The translations under genes and the position numbers were made by a program. Shown in pieces: positions 1-8,139 of a stretch of 64,000 bases of DNA. The notes beneath the pieces are model-generated. The model saw only the letters and a program-made list of their open reading frames with translations, had not been told where the DNA came from and ran no database searches. The stretch comes from Comamonas thiooxydans (lineage in GTDB: Bacteria > Pseudomonadota > Gammaproteobacteria > Burkholderiales > Burkholderiaceae_C), in contig NZ_AP026738.1 in assembly GCF_002157685.2 (NCBI RefSeq), positions 5,704,001-5,768,000 of the forward strand. Direction: 5' to 3'. How positions within the stretch are numbered: position 1 is the first letter of the stretch; every line of letters begins with the position of its first letter.

Positions 1-45
1 CAGCAATGCAGCAGCGATAACTACCTGGCGACGAATGTTTTTCAT
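1..45 (-). CDS. N-terminal fragment of an exported protein (partial)
   Basis: Only the first 15 codons are inside the window (MKNIRRQVVIAAALL). They read as the start of a Sec signal peptide: a short positively charged n-region (K, R, R) followed by a hydrophobic stretch. The rest of the gene lies to the left of the window, so the product cannot be named. It follows the VOC gene in the same direction. A Bug-type binding protein or a porin would fit such a catabolic locus, but that is only a guess. No clear Shine-Dalgarno precedes the ATG. Confidence 0.5.
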   Translation of the reverse strand, partial: MKNIRRQVVIAAALL

Positions 46-110
46 GAAATAGCCCGTGGGGTTGTGGTTAAGCCTCTAGCCAGCCAGAGGATCTGGAGAA
101 TTCGCTCACA

Positions 111-207
111 TCAGAGACACCGAGCAAGGGCCGCCCCGCAGCGAGGGTGTTGTCCCCCTCCCGCGAAGCGAGAGAGGGGGAAGGCGCGAAGCGACTCAGA
201 GGGTGTT
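111..207 (-). repeat. Dispersed 3'-end-associated repeat, copy 1
   Basis: A GC-rich element of about 97 bp that begins immediately behind the stop codon of the VOC gene. Read in the gene direction it runs from a CCCTCTGAGTCGC-like start, through C-rich and G-rich arms that can pair, to a GGGCGGCCCTTGCTCGG-type end and GTGTCTCTGA. Related copies lie at 6091-6173, 20046-20125 and 60981-61072, each also directly behind a minus-strand stop codon. Confidence 0.75.
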
Positions 208-1167
208 TCATTTCTTGTCGGTCAGGAACTTGCCGTCGGCGGCGCCCACGCCCTTCTGACGCCGGGTATTGCCGTCGAGGCCGCCGTCGATGGCCCATTC
301 GGCAAACACCGTCGGGCCGGGCTCGAACTCGCGCGGCTGCCAGTCAGCCGTGAGCTGGTCCTCGTCTGCGTAGTACTCGACCAAGGCGCCGGCGGGGTTC
401 TTGAAGTACCAGAAGTAGGCCGACGACACCGGATGCCGGCCCGGGCCGAGCTGGGTGTCCCAGCCGCAGCGCGAGATATGCATGCCGCCGCCGAAGACCT
501 CGTGGATATCTCGCACGGTGAAGGCCACATGGTTCAGGCCGGCGTGCCTGTCGGGGCGCTGCAGCAGGAAGATGTCGTGGTGGCCGCCGTCTGGCGCGGT
601 GCGCAGGAAGGCGCCGCGCTCGGGGTAGCGGTCCGAGGCCGCGAAGCCGAAGTTGTCCACATAGAAGCGCTCGCAGGCCTGCACGTCCTTGACGAAGAAC
701 ACCACATGGCCGACCTCGATGGGCTGGGCGCGCTCGTAGGCCGGGCTGGCCTGGTTGATGCGGCCCTTGCGGTCCCAGGTGTTGTACTCGGCGCTGTGCA
801 TCTGCACTTCGCGCTTTTGCGTGAGCTGCAGGCGCACGGCCAGGCCGTTGGGGTCGGTGCAGCCGATGCGGCCATTGCCTTGAACGAAGCCCGGCAGCGC
901 ACGGATGCGGTCCGCATACAGCGCGAGGTCGGCCTCGCCCTGCACGCCCCACACCACTTCGCGCAGCGTGGGGCCAGCCTCGATGGCGGGCGGCAGGCCG
1001 GGGTGGCCGGTGGCGGCCACGACCACGCGGCAGCCGTTCAGCGTTTCGAACACCAGCCGGTCGGCCTCTTCCTGCACCAGCTTCAGTCCCCAGTCCAGGA
1101 AGAACTGGCGGCAGGCCGGCAGGTCGTCGGCGCCGTAGCTGATTTCGTCAATGCCCAGTACGCTCAT
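208..1167 (-). CDS. Two-domain VOC / extradiol dioxygenase-like protein
   Basis: A 319-aa protein with two vicinal-oxygen-chelate repeats, the architecture of type I extradiol dioxygenases and related metalloenzymes. The C-terminal repeat keeps the expected metal triad: His154 (GHVVFFVKD), His213 (LNHVAFTVRD) and Glu264 (ALVEYYAD). The N-terminal repeat is more degenerate, as in the dioxygenase family. Its stop lies against a dispersed repeat, and it is the last gene of the IclR-SDR-ThDP-ALDH-VOC series, 9 bp behind the ALDH stop. A ring-cleavage or other oxygenase role in a catabolic pathway is likely; a non-oxygenase VOC function is possible. The substrate is unknown. Confidence 0.8.
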   Translation of the reverse strand: MSVLGIDEISYGADDLPACRQFFLDWGLKLVQEEADRLVFETLNGCRVVVAATGHPGLPPAIEAGPTLREVVWGVQGEADLALYADRIRALPGFVQGNGRIGCTDPNGLAVRLQLTQKREVQMHSAEYNTWDRKGRINQASPAYERAQPIEVGHVVFFVKDVQACERFYVDNFGFAASDRYPERGAFLRTAPDGGHHDIFLLQRPDRHAGLNHVAFTVRDIHEVFGGGMHISRCGWDTQLGPGRHPVSSAYFWYFKNPAGALVEYYADEDQLTADWQPREFEPGPTVFAEWAIDGGLDGNTRRQKGVGAADGKFLTDKK

Positions 1168-1176
1168 GATCTTTCC

Positions 1177-2652
1177 TTAGTTTGCCCAGGCCAGGGGGTT
1201 TGCGTTCAGGCCCCAGTACAGGCTCTTTTGCTCCATGTACTGCTGGATGCCCATGCGGCCCTTCTCGCGGCCCAGGCCGCTGTCGCGCCAGCCGCCGAAC
1301 GGCGTGGAGATCGAGAACTGCTTGTAGGTGTTGATCCACACGGTGCCTGCCTGCACCGCGCGGCCGATGCGCCATGCGGCCTTGTAGTCGCGCGTCCAGA
1401 TGCCGGCGGCCAGCGCGTAGACGCTGTCGTTGGCCTGCTCCAGCAGCGCCTCTTCGTTGTCGAAGGGCATGGCCACGAGCACGGGGCCAAAAATCTCCTG
1501 CTGGCAGATCTGGTCGGTGTTGCTCACACCTTCGAGGATGGTCGGTCGGTAGTAGTAGCCGCGCTCGTACAACGTGCCCTCGGGGCGGTGGCCGCCGGTG
1601 CGCAGCTGGCCGCCTTCGGACAGGCCCAGGGCCACATAGCTCTCGATGGATTCGCGGTGCTTGGCGGTGATCAGCGGGCCCATCTGCGTGCGCTCGTCGG
1701 CCGGGTCGCCCACGCGCAGCGCGGCGGCCTTGGCCGTGAGGCGCTCCATGAAGTCGCCATAGAGCTTGCGGGCCACGAACAGGCGCGAGCCCGCGATGCA
1801 GGATTCGCCCGAGGAGCTGAAGATGCCGTAGAGCACGCCGTTGACGGCGTGGTCGAGGTCGGCGTCTTCCAGCACCATGGTGGCCGACTTGCCGCCCAGC
1901 TCCAGCGAGACGGGCATCATCTTGTCGGCCGCGATGCGGGCGATATGCTTGCCGGTGGAGGTGCCGCCGGTGAACGACACGCGCTTGACCAGCGGGTGCT
2001 TGGTGATGGCGTCGCCGATCACCGAGCCACGGCCCGGCAGCACGCTGACGATGCCTTTCGGAACACCGGCTTCTTCGCAGATTTTGGCCAGCTCCAGCGC
2101 CAGCAGCGGCGTGGCTTCGGCGGGCTTGACGACCACGGCGTTGCCTGCCGCCAGCGCGGGGGCGAGCTTCTGCGCCTCGCTGGCGATGGGCGAGTTCCAC
2201 GGCGTGATGGCCGCGACCACGCCCATGGGTTCGTACACGCTCATGGTCATGAAGTCACCACGCGAAGGCGTGATGGTCTCTTCCATGGTTTCGCAGGCCG
2301 CCGCGAAGTACTGGAAGGTGCTGGCGGCGCTGGCCACCAGGGCGCGCGTCTCGTTGATCGGCTTGCCGTTGTCGAGGCGCTGCAGCTGGGCCAGCGGCTC
2401 GGCGCGCTCGCGGATCAGCTGGGCCACGCGGTGCAGCACGGCCGCGCGCTCGTGGGGCTTCTTCTGCGCCCAGCCGCTGGTGCGGAACGCATGGTCGGCC
2501 TTCTGGATGGCCTCTTCCACATCGGCCAGGCTGGGCGCGCGCAGGCGGCCCACCACTTCGCCGGTCGCGGGGTAGAGCGTGGCGGATTCGTCGCCGCCGC
2601 CAAGACGCCATTCGCCGGCGATATTGATGGGTAGCAGTTCTAGCTTGGACAT
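1177..2652 (-). CDS. Aldehyde dehydrogenase (NAD(P)+)
   Basis: A 491-aa enzyme of the ALDH superfamily that oxidises an aldehyde to a carboxylic acid. Visible active-site elements are Asn153 (PWN), Glu251 in LELGGKS and the nucleophile Cys285 in GESCIAGSR. The length is typical. The open frame extends about 110 codons further upstream, but MSKLELLP is chosen because GAGGAG lies about 9 bp before it and because the extension would run into the ThDP enzyme gene. It follows the decarboxylase-like gene by 11 bp, which suggests that it removes the aldehyde this enzyme forms. The native substrate cannot be read from the sequence. Confidence 0.9.
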   Translation of the reverse strand: MSKLELLPINIAGEWRLGGGDESATLYPATGEVVGRLRAPSLADVEEAIQKADHAFRTSGWAQKKPHERAAVLHRVAQLIRERAEPLAQLQRLDNGKPINETRALVASAASTFQYFAAACETMEETITPSRGDFMTMSVYEPMGVVAAITPWNSPIASEAQKLAPALAAGNAVVVKPAEATPLLALELAKICEEAGVPKGIVSVLPGRGSVIGDAITKHPLVKRVSFTGGTSTGKHIARIAADKMMPVSLELGGKSATMVLEDADLDHAVNGVLYGIFSSSGESCIAGSRLFVARKLYGDFMERLTAKAAALRVGDPADERTQMGPLITAKHRESIESYVALGLSEGGQLRTGGHRPEGTLYERGYYYRPTILEGVSNTDQICQQEIFGPVLVAMPFDNEEALLEQANDSVYALAAGIWTRDYKAAWRIGRAVQAGTVWINTYKQFSISTPFGGWRDSGLGREKGRMGIQQYMEQKSLYWGLNANPLAWAN

Positions 2653-2663
2653 GGTGAAACTCC

Positions 2664-4358
2664 TCACTGAGCCTTGGTGGTGGCCGGGATCTGGTCCAGC
2701 TTGTTCACCGGAGGGCCCGAGAACGTGGTCTTGAAGCTGCCGATGGCGCGCATGTCGATCTCGAGCAGGAAAGGGCCCTTCTTGCCCCAGGCACCTTCCA
2801 GCACCGCGGGCAGCTCGTCGAGATGGCTCACGCGGGCATGGGGCAGCTTGATGGACGCGCACAGCTGGGCATAGTCGGGCGTGTGCAGTTCCACATAGCA
2901 GCGGCGGCCGCCGTAGGAGGCGTCCTGGATGTTCTGGATCACGCCATAGCGCTGGTCGTTCATCAGCACGATCATGGTGTCGCACTCTTCCTGCACCAGG
3001 GTGGCGAGCTCGCCGAGGTTCAGGATGAAGCCGCCGTCGCCGGCCAGGCCCAGGGTCTTGCGGCCCGAGCCGCTTTCGGCCGCGCCGATGGCCGCACCGA
3101 TGGCCATGGGCATGCCCATGCCGATGCCGCCGCCCGTGGCGTGCACGCCCGCGTTGGACTCGAAGAAGCGCAGTTCGCGGTTGCCCCAGGTGCTGTTGGA
3201 GACGGTCACGTCACGCACCCAGTTGAAGTTGCGGCCCACGGCCTGCTGCAGCTGCTGCACCAGGGCGCTGTACGGGCCCAGGCCGTCGCGCATGGTGGCC
3301 ACGACTTCGTCGTGCACCTGGCGCAGGTCGGCCAGCAGCTCGGGATCGGCCTTGTAGCCGCGCGCTTCCAGGCGGTCGGCCAGGCCGTTCAGGGCCAGGG
3401 CCGAGTCGCCGCAGACAAAGCCGTCATCCATATAGCAGCGGCCTTGCTGGGCGGCGTCCACATCGATGCGCAGCAGCGGGCGCGGCAGCTTGAGTTCGTA
3501 CTTCAGGGTTTCGTTGCTGCGCAGGCGCGTGCCCACGGCCAGCATGGCGTCGCAGCGCTGGTAGAAGGCTTCGACGGGCTTCTGGATGTTGTAGGCGCCC
3601 AGGGATGCGGGATCGTCCTCGGCCACGATGCCGCGGCCCTGGCCGGTGCTCACGATACCGAAGCCCAGGGCCTTCAGACGCTGCACGGCAGCGCCGGCAT
3701 GGCGGGCGCCGCCGCCCAGCCACAGCAGCGGACGCCTGGCCTTGGCCAGCTGCTCGGCCAGCGCGTCGAGCGCGGCTTCGCTGGGCGCCAGCACGGCCAC
3801 CGGCAGCGGTGACAGGTCGGCAGGCATGTCAATCAGCGCCTGCTGGATGTCGATCGGGATCTCCACGCTGACCGGGCCCGTCGGGGCGGTCATCGCGGTC
3901 TGCACCGCGGCCTTGAGCGTGGACAGGCAGGTCTCGGCGCTCAGCACGCGGAAGGCAGCCTTGGAGACGGACTTCAGCATGGTCAGCTGGTCCGGCGCCT
4001 CGTGGATGTACGACAGCTTCTTGTCCAGATACTGGGTCTCGATCTGGCCCGTGATGTGCAAGAGCGGCGTGCCGGCCGTATAGGCTTCCACCAGGCTGCC
4101 GGCGATGTTGCCCGACGCCGGGCCGGTGCTGGTGATGCACACGCCCAGGCTGGAGGTGGAACGCGCGCAGGCGTCGGCCATGTTGCCGGCGCCGGCCTCG
4201 CCACGCGCCATCACGAAGCGGACCTTGCCGCGCGCAAACATGGCATCGAGGATGGGCATGTTGTGGATGGAGATCACCCCGAAGGCAGCCTTCACGTCGC
4301 AATGCTCGAGGAACTCGGCAATGACGGCGCCGACGGTGATTTGATTTTGCTTAGGCAT
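2664..4358 (-). CDS. Thiamine diphosphate-dependent decarboxylase / acetolactate synthase-like enzyme
   Basis: A 564-aa protein of the ThDP-dependent pyruvate decarboxylase / acetolactate synthase superfamily. Glu54 in ARGEAGAGNMADA is the cofactor-activating glutamate of the N-terminal Pyr domain. The C-terminal PP domain has the GDG-(X)24-NDQ signature starting at Gly440, which binds Mg-ThDP. The start MPKQNQ overlaps the SDR stop by 8 bp (ATGCCTAA) and has GGAGG upstream, so translational coupling is likely. No small regulatory subunit gene of the IlvH kind is nearby and an ALDH follows, so 2-oxo acid decarboxylation to an aldehyde is more likely than branched-chain biosynthesis. This role is inferred from context. 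Confidence 0.87.
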   Translation of the reverse strand: MPKQNQITVGAVIAEFLEHCDVKAAFGVISIHNMPILDAMFARGKVRFVMARGEAGAGNMADACARSTSSLGVCITSTGPASGNIAGSLVEAYTAGTPLLHITGQIETQYLDKKLSYIHEAPDQLTMLKSVSKAAFRVLSAETCLSTLKAAVQTAMTAPTGPVSVEIPIDIQQALIDMPADLSPLPVAVLAPSEAALDALAEQLAKARRPLLWLGGGARHAGAAVQRLKALGFGIVSTGQGRGIVAEDDPASLGAYNIQKPVEAFYQRCDAMLAVGTRLRSNETLKYELKLPRPLLRIDVDAAQQGRCYMDDGFVCGDSALALNGLADRLEARGYKADPELLADLRQVHDEVVATMRDGLGPYSALVQQLQQAVGRNFNWVRDVTVSNSTWGNRELRFFESNAGVHATGGGIGMGMPMAIGAAIGAAESGSGRKTLGLAGDGGFILNLGELATLVQEECDTMIVLMNDQRYGVIQNIQDASYGGRRCYVELHTPDYAQLCASIKLPHARVSHLDELPAVLEGAWGKKGPFLLEIDMRAIGSFKTTFSGPPVNKLDQIPATTKAQ

Positions 4359-5151
4359 GACGAGAATGGCCTCCGGAAACGTCGATATGGCTGCCCGTCG
4401 TGTATGACGACAGTGGCGTAGCAAGAAAGAAAATGGCGCGGGCCGCTTCGGCGGGCTTGCCAAGGCGCCCCATGGGGATGTGCTTTGTGCTTGCGAGCGC
4501 GCCGCTCCACTGCTCCCAGGTCTGGCCCTTGTCCTCGCGAGCCTCGAAGCGGCGGCGCCACTGGCCGGACTCGATCAGGCCGACCAGGATGCCGTTGACG
4601 CGTATGCCCTTGGGTGCGAACTCGGTGGCCATGGAACGCACCAGGTTCTTGAGGCCGGCGCGCGCGGCCGAGGTGGCGACCATGTGCGGCTCGGGCTGGG
4701 AGGCCAGCAGCGAGTTCACGCAGACAATGGCCGAGCCTTCGCCGCGCTCGAGCTGGGGCAGAAAGGCGCGCGTGGGATGCAGCACCGAGAAAAACTTCAG
4801 GTGCAGCTCCTCGGTCCAGGCTTCGTCACTGGTGTTCTCGAAGGTGGAGACGCGTCCCTGCCCCGCGTTGTTGATGAGGATGGAAGCCGGGCCCAGGGCC
4901 GCTTCGCTGGCGCGGGCGAACTGCTGCACCTGCTCGGCATCGAGCACGTCGCAGGCCTGTGCGAACAGGCGCGTGCCAGCCTCGGGGTGGCGCTCCAGCA
5001 GCTGCCTTACGGCCTGCTCCAGACGCTCGGGATTGCGGCCGCACAGGGCCACGCGTGCGCCCTGGGCCAGCAGCAGCTCCACCGTGGCCAGGCCTATGCC
5101 AGAAGAGCCGCCGGTGACGACGGCCGTGGCGTCGAGTGTGAAATCATGCAT
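4351..5151 (-). CDS. SDR-family protein lacking the catalytic Tyr/Lys pair
   Basis: A 266-aa short-chain dehydrogenase/reductase fold: TGGSSGIG dinucleotide-binding loop at 13-20, NNAG at 94-97 and the catalytic-type Ser147. At the usual spacing of 13 residues after the Ser, the Tyr of YxxxK is Thr160 and the Lys is Arg164; both codons were checked in the DNA. The protein may therefore be a non-classical oxidoreductase or have another function. It overlaps the upstream IclR gene by 8 bp (ATGCATGA) and the downstream ThDP gene by 8 bp, so it belongs to a tightly coupled operon. Confidence 0.85.
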   Translation of the reverse strand: MHDFTLDATAVVTGGSSGIGLATVELLLAQGARVALCGRNPERLEQAVRQLLERHPEAGTRLFAQACDVLDAEQVQQFARASEAALGPASILINNAGQGRVSTFENTSDEAWTEELHLKFFSVLHPTRAFLPQLERGEGSAIVCVNSLLASQPEPHMVATSAARAGLKNLVRSMATEFAPKGIRVNGILVGLIESGQWRRRFEAREDKGQTWEQWSGALASTKHIPMGRLGKPAEAARAIFFLATPLSSYTTGSHIDVSGGHSRHA

Positions 5152-6016
5152 GGCCGCCTCCTGCGCGCCTTGAAGTGATGGACAGAACCTGCGCGCTGGA
5201 CTGCGGCCGGTAGTTGAGCAGCTCCGACAGTTCGGCGGCCGCCGCGCAGACGCGCGGCACCAGCTCCGTCTGGCGCGCGAGGTCGATCTGGGCCGAGGCC
5301 AGGGTCACCCCAAGGGCTGCGATGACTCGGCCGCTGTGATCGCGCACGGGCGCCGCGATGGTGGAGATCGAGCTTTCGTAGAAGCCCGCACCGGCCACAT
5401 GGCCACGCTCGCGATCGGACTGAACCAGGTCGAAGAGATCGATCACGGTCCTGGGCGTATTGGGCGAATGGCCTTCCAGCTGCTCTTCGGGATAGAGGGC
5501 GCGCAGCTCTGGCAGCGACAGGTCGGCCAGCAGGATGCGACCCAGCAGCGTGGCATGGGCGGGCAGCCGCGTGCCCACACGCACCGAGCTGGTCAGCGGT
5601 GTCGGCGGCGTGACCTTGGCCACATAGACGATGGAGCGGCCGTCGCGCACCACGATGTTGCAGGGGAAACGGATTTCGTCGCACAGCCGCGCGATCACGG
5701 GCTGGCCCAGCTCGGTCAGGTCCATGGAGGACAGGAACTCGAAACCCAGACGCAGCACGGACAGGCCCAGCCGGTAGTCGTTGCCGCCCTCTGCGCGCTG
5801 CAGAAAGCCCATGCTCTCCAGCGTGTTGAGCATGCGAAACACCGTGGCGCGCGGCAGCTGCAGGCGACGTGCCAGCTCGGGAGCACCCAGCGTGGCGTTG
5901 TCGCGGCCGAACTCCTGCAGCAGGCGCAGACCGCGCTCCAGCGCGGGCACCATGTACTTGTCGGCGCCGCCGTCCGGCGCACCACCGGTATCTTCAGGAA
6001 TAGTGGAAGCAGACAT
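5144..6016 (-). CDS. IclR-family transcriptional regulator (first copy)
   Basis: A 290-aa IclR-type regulator. An N-terminal winged helix-turn-helix (about residues 20-80, with LGAPELARRLQLPRATVFRM) is followed by an effector-binding domain containing the family's conserved LPAHATLLGR region. It is the first gene of an overlapping operon (IclR, SDR, ThDP enzyme, ALDH, VOC) and so probably controls that operon and itself. The start is uncertain: MSASTIPED is used, but MNRKLD six codons upstream is equally open and neither has a strong ribosome site. It resembles the second IclR at 10188-10994 over its whole length, suggesting duplication. Confidence 0.87.
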   Translation of the reverse strand: MSASTIPEDTGGAPDGGADKYMVPALERGLRLLQEFGRDNATLGAPELARRLQLPRATVFRMLNTLESMGFLQRAEGGNDYRLGLSVLRLGFEFLSSMDLTELGQPVIARLCDEIRFPCNIVVRDGRSIVYVAKVTPPTPLTSSVRVGTRLPAHATLLGRILLADLSLPELRALYPEEQLEGHSPNTPRTVIDLFDLVQSDRERGHVAGAGFYESSISTIAAPVRDHSGRVIAALGVTLASAQIDLARQTELVPRVCAAAAELSELLNYRPQSSAQVLSITSRRAGGGHA

Positions 6017-6090
6017 ATCCAACTTTCGGTTCATTCCAGCTTGTTGCACCCAAGCCGGAAGCTCCCCCGCTGTATGCACCGTTTCTTTCG

Positions 6091-6173
6091 CCAGAGACAG
6101 CAAGCAAGGGCCGCCCCACAGCGAGGCTGTCGTCCCCCTGGGGGGAAGGCGCGCAGCGACTCAGGGGGCTCTT
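6091..6173 (-). repeat. Dispersed 3'-end-associated repeat, copy 2
   Basis: This is the second copy of the GC-rich element, ending 6 bp before the stop codon of the SDR gene that begins at 6180. Pairable TCCCCC and GGGGGA arms lie in its middle. The flanks match copy 1 closely (CAGAGACAGCAAGCAAGGGC at one end, GCGACTCAGGGGG at the other). Confidence 0.75.
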
Positions 6174-6179
6174 CATTTT

Positions 6180-6956
6180 TCAATTCATGACGAAGCCGCC
6201 GTTGACGGGCAGGACCTGCCCCGTCACGAAGCGCGCACCGTCCGACAACAGATAGGACACGGCACCCGAAACATCCTCTGGCCCTTGCTCACGCTGCAGC
6301 GCGCGCTGGTCGATGTAGAGGCGATGACGGTGCTCGGGCACGTACTCGGTGGCCTCGACCAGAACCAGGCCCGGAGCCACGGCATTGATGGTGATGGCAT
6401 CCGCGCCCAGCTCGCGCGCCATGGAGCGCGTCATGGCCATCACGGCGCCCTTGCTGGCCACATAAGCCATCAGATTGGGGGCGCCCCACATGGCGGTGTC
6501 GGAAGCCAGATTGACGATGGCGCCGCGCCCGCTGTCCTTGAGCGCCGCACGGCAGGCACGGGTCATCAGCCAGACGCCGCGCACATTGACGTTCATCACC
6601 TGATCCCATTTTTCCAGGGCGATGTCGTCCATACCCTTGCCGCCGGAGTCCGTCACGGCCGCGTTGTTGACCAGGCCATCCAGACCGCCGAGCGTCTGCA
6701 CGGCCTGCTGTGCGCACTGTTCTATGGAAGCCGGGTTGCTCGCATCAAAGGCGACGCCGTGAGCCTCGAAGCCCATGGCACGCAGCTTGGCAACTGCTTC
6801 GCTCAGCAATTCGGCGCGCAGATCGGCCAAGACGAGCCGCGCCCCCTGCTGGCACAGCGTCTGCGCAAAAGCAAAACCCAGGCCGCGCGCAGCGCCGGTG
6901 ACAAGGATCCGGCGCCCAGCGAGCTGACCGGTGGAAGGCATGGTGTTGAGGGTCAT
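6180..6956 (-). CDS. SDR-family NAD(P)-dependent oxidoreductase
   Basis: A 258-aa classical SDR. It has the TGAARGLG cofactor loop near the N-terminus, a NNAA motif, and the catalytic triad residues Ser (NLASDTAMW) and Tyr/Lys (AYVASKGAV). In contrast to its neighbour at 4351-5151, the catalytic tetrad is intact, so this is the locus's likely working alcohol/ketone oxidoreductase. MTLNTMPS is taken as the start, with AAGG about 8 bp upstream; MPSTG, five codons on, is an alternative. It lies behind its own upstream region with inverted repeats and is separated from the IclR gene by a dispersed repeat, so it is probably its own transcription unit. Confidence 0.88.
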   Translation of the reverse strand: MTLNTMPSTGQLAGRRILVTGAARGLGFAFAQTLCQQGARLVLADLRAELLSEAVAKLRAMGFEAHGVAFDASNPASIEQCAQQAVQTLGGLDGLVNNAAVTDSGGKGMDDIALEKWDQVMNVNVRGVWLMTRACRAALKDSGRGAIVNLASDTAMWGAPNLMAYVASKGAVMAMTRSMARELGADAITINAVAPGLVLVEATEYVPEHRHRLYIDQRALQREQGPEDVSGAVSYLLSDGARFVTGQVLPVNGGFVMN

Positions 6957-6971
6957 CTTAAACCTTGTTTG

Positions 6972-7008
6972 TTTCAAATATGAAATGACACTTTTTTCTT
7001 GAAACAAG
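6972..7008 (-). promoter_or_regulatory. Inverted repeats upstream of the SDR gene (candidate operator)
   Basis: TTTCA-N4-TGAAA (6972-6985) lies 16 bp before the SDR start, and CTTG-AAA-CAAG (6998-7008) lies just upstream. IclR-type regulators bind short AT-rich palindromes of this size. Binding by either local IclR is an inference. Confidence 0.35.
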
Positions 7009-7087
7009 CCTGCAGTTTAGTGAGCCTTGTTTTGAGTCAATACCCGGAGAAACCCGTAGTCAGCACACCACAGCGACATACGGGCGT

Positions 7088-7111
7088 AAAAAAACCGCGA
7101 CAAGCGCGGTT
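7088..7111 (-). terminator. Rho-independent terminator of the nucleosidase gene
   Basis: A 7-bp perfect stem (AACCGCG / CGCGGTT, loop of 5) is followed on the minus strand by a run of seven T. It lies about 160 bp behind the stop codon at 7273. Confidence 0.7.
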
Positions 7112-7272
7112 GAAAGGAAAACGGAGCAACAAAAGGTATCCGGCCCGCAGTTGTCGGCAGGCTGGATCAGAAGTCATCAGTACCAATAGCTTATAGCGCC
7201 TATCAATGAATGAGCTCAGGTTTAAAACACCCTAAAACTCATATTTATCAATCGCTTACAGCTATTAAAAGA

Positions 7273-8031
7273 TTAGCAAACAGTCTGCTTTTTCGCGGGC
7301 GTCAGGCGCAGAAAGTCCAGCACCACGCGTTGCGCGTAGCGGCTTGCCACCGTGCGCACGAAATCCGAAAAATCCACATGGGCGCTGTCGTCCGCCCGGT
7401 CCGAGATGGTGCGCATTGCGGTAAATGGCGTGCCGTAATCCAGGCAGGTCTGGGCCACGGCAGCGCCCTCCATCTCCACGGCCAGCACGGCATGGCCGGC
7501 TGCCTCCAGATCGGCTCTGAGTTGTGCGCTGGCCTGGCGCGAGCTGACAAACTGATCGCCGCTGGCAATCAGGCCCTCATGGACGCAGGCCGAAGCATAT
7601 GAAGCCACGATGCCCGAGCGCAGCGCCGAGTCTGCGGCCTGCACCAGTCGGTCCGTCGCCGCCTCGTCGCAGGCCAGGGTGCTGCGGCCGTAACCGGGCA
7701 ATTGCCAGCGCGGAAAGATCGGCGAGGCATCCATGTCATGCTGCAGGAAAGTCCGCGCGATCACCACATCGCCCACGTTCACGTCGGCGCCGATGCCGCC
7801 AGCCACGCCGGTGAACAGAATGCCGCGCACGCCAAAGCGCTCGATCAGCGCGGCGGTGGTGGTGGCAGCGGCCACCTTGCCGATGCCCGACAACGCGCAC
7901 ACCACCTCGTGGCCATGCAGCCGGCCCAGCCAGAAATCGCGCCCGGCATGGCGCAGGCATTGCATGTCCTGCATGGCGTCGACCAGGCCGTGTTGTTCTT
8001 CGGCAAGAGCGCTGAGAATGGCAAGCGTCAT
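7273..8031 (-). CDS. mtnN: 5'-methylthioadenosine/S-adenosylhomocysteine nucleosidase
   Basis: A 252-aa cytosolic hydrolase of the PNP/UDP phosphorylase fold that cleaves adenine from methylthioadenosine and S-adenosylhomocysteine. Diagnostic segments are the N-terminal ILSALAEE, GIGKVAAATTTAALIERF, the FTGVAGG loop and VEMEGAAVAQ, whose Glu binds the ribose; SDRADDS carries the catalytic-type Asp. MTLAILSALAEE is used as the start, with GGAG upstream; the frame extends further but the family begins here. It has its own terminator. The gene is housekeeping in the SAM cycle and may have no link to the neighbouring catabolic genes. Confidence 0.9.
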   Translation of the reverse strand: MTLAILSALAEEQHGLVDAMQDMQCLRHAGRDFWLGRLHGHEVVCALSGIGKVAAATTTAALIERFGVRGILFTGVAGGIGADVNVGDVVIARTFLQHDMDASPIFPRWQLPGYGRSTLACDEAATDRLVQAADSALRSGIVASYASACVHEGLIASGDQFVSSRQASAQLRADLEAAGHAVLAVEMEGAAVAQTCLDYGTPFTAMRTISDRADDSAHVDFSDFVRTVASRYAQRVVLDFLRLTPAKKQTVC

Positions 8032-8079
8032 GGATGGGGGTACTCCGGAACATGGGCCAGGCGGCCCTGGTGAAAGCAC

Positions 8080-8102
8080 AAAAGCGGCACAGGGCCGCTT
8101 TT
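8080..8102 (-). terminator. Terminator behind the Bug binding-protein gene
   Basis: A perfect 9-bp stem (AAAAGCGGC / GCCGCTTTT, loop of 5) lies 38 bp behind the stop codon at 8140. It separates the Bug gene from the nucleosidase gene. Confidence 0.7.
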
Positions 8103-8139
8103 GTGGGAAGCGCAAGAGGCGCGATTAGAGCATGGCGGT

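Larger units (their letters stand above)
6957..7272. other. Intergenic region between the SDR and the nucleosidase gene (316 bp)
   Basis: No convincing gene. It holds inverted repeats upstream of the SDR, a terminator for the nucleosidase gene, and degraded copies of the AGCGCT/GCTATCA repeat family at about 7180-7268. A 65-codon open frame at 6999-7196 on the plus strand crosses the terminator and has no ribosome site, so it is not called. Confidence 0.6.

Noticed and set aside
64..2634. An 856-codon plus-strand open frame opposite the VOC and ALDH genes
   Set aside because: It is a high-GC mirror frame: its translation is rich in Ala, Gly, His and Arg without motifs, while the minus strand has complete enzymes with catalytic residues and ribosome sites.
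6999..7196. A 65-codon plus-strand frame
   Set aside because: It crosses a terminator and the candidate operator region and lacks a ribosome site.
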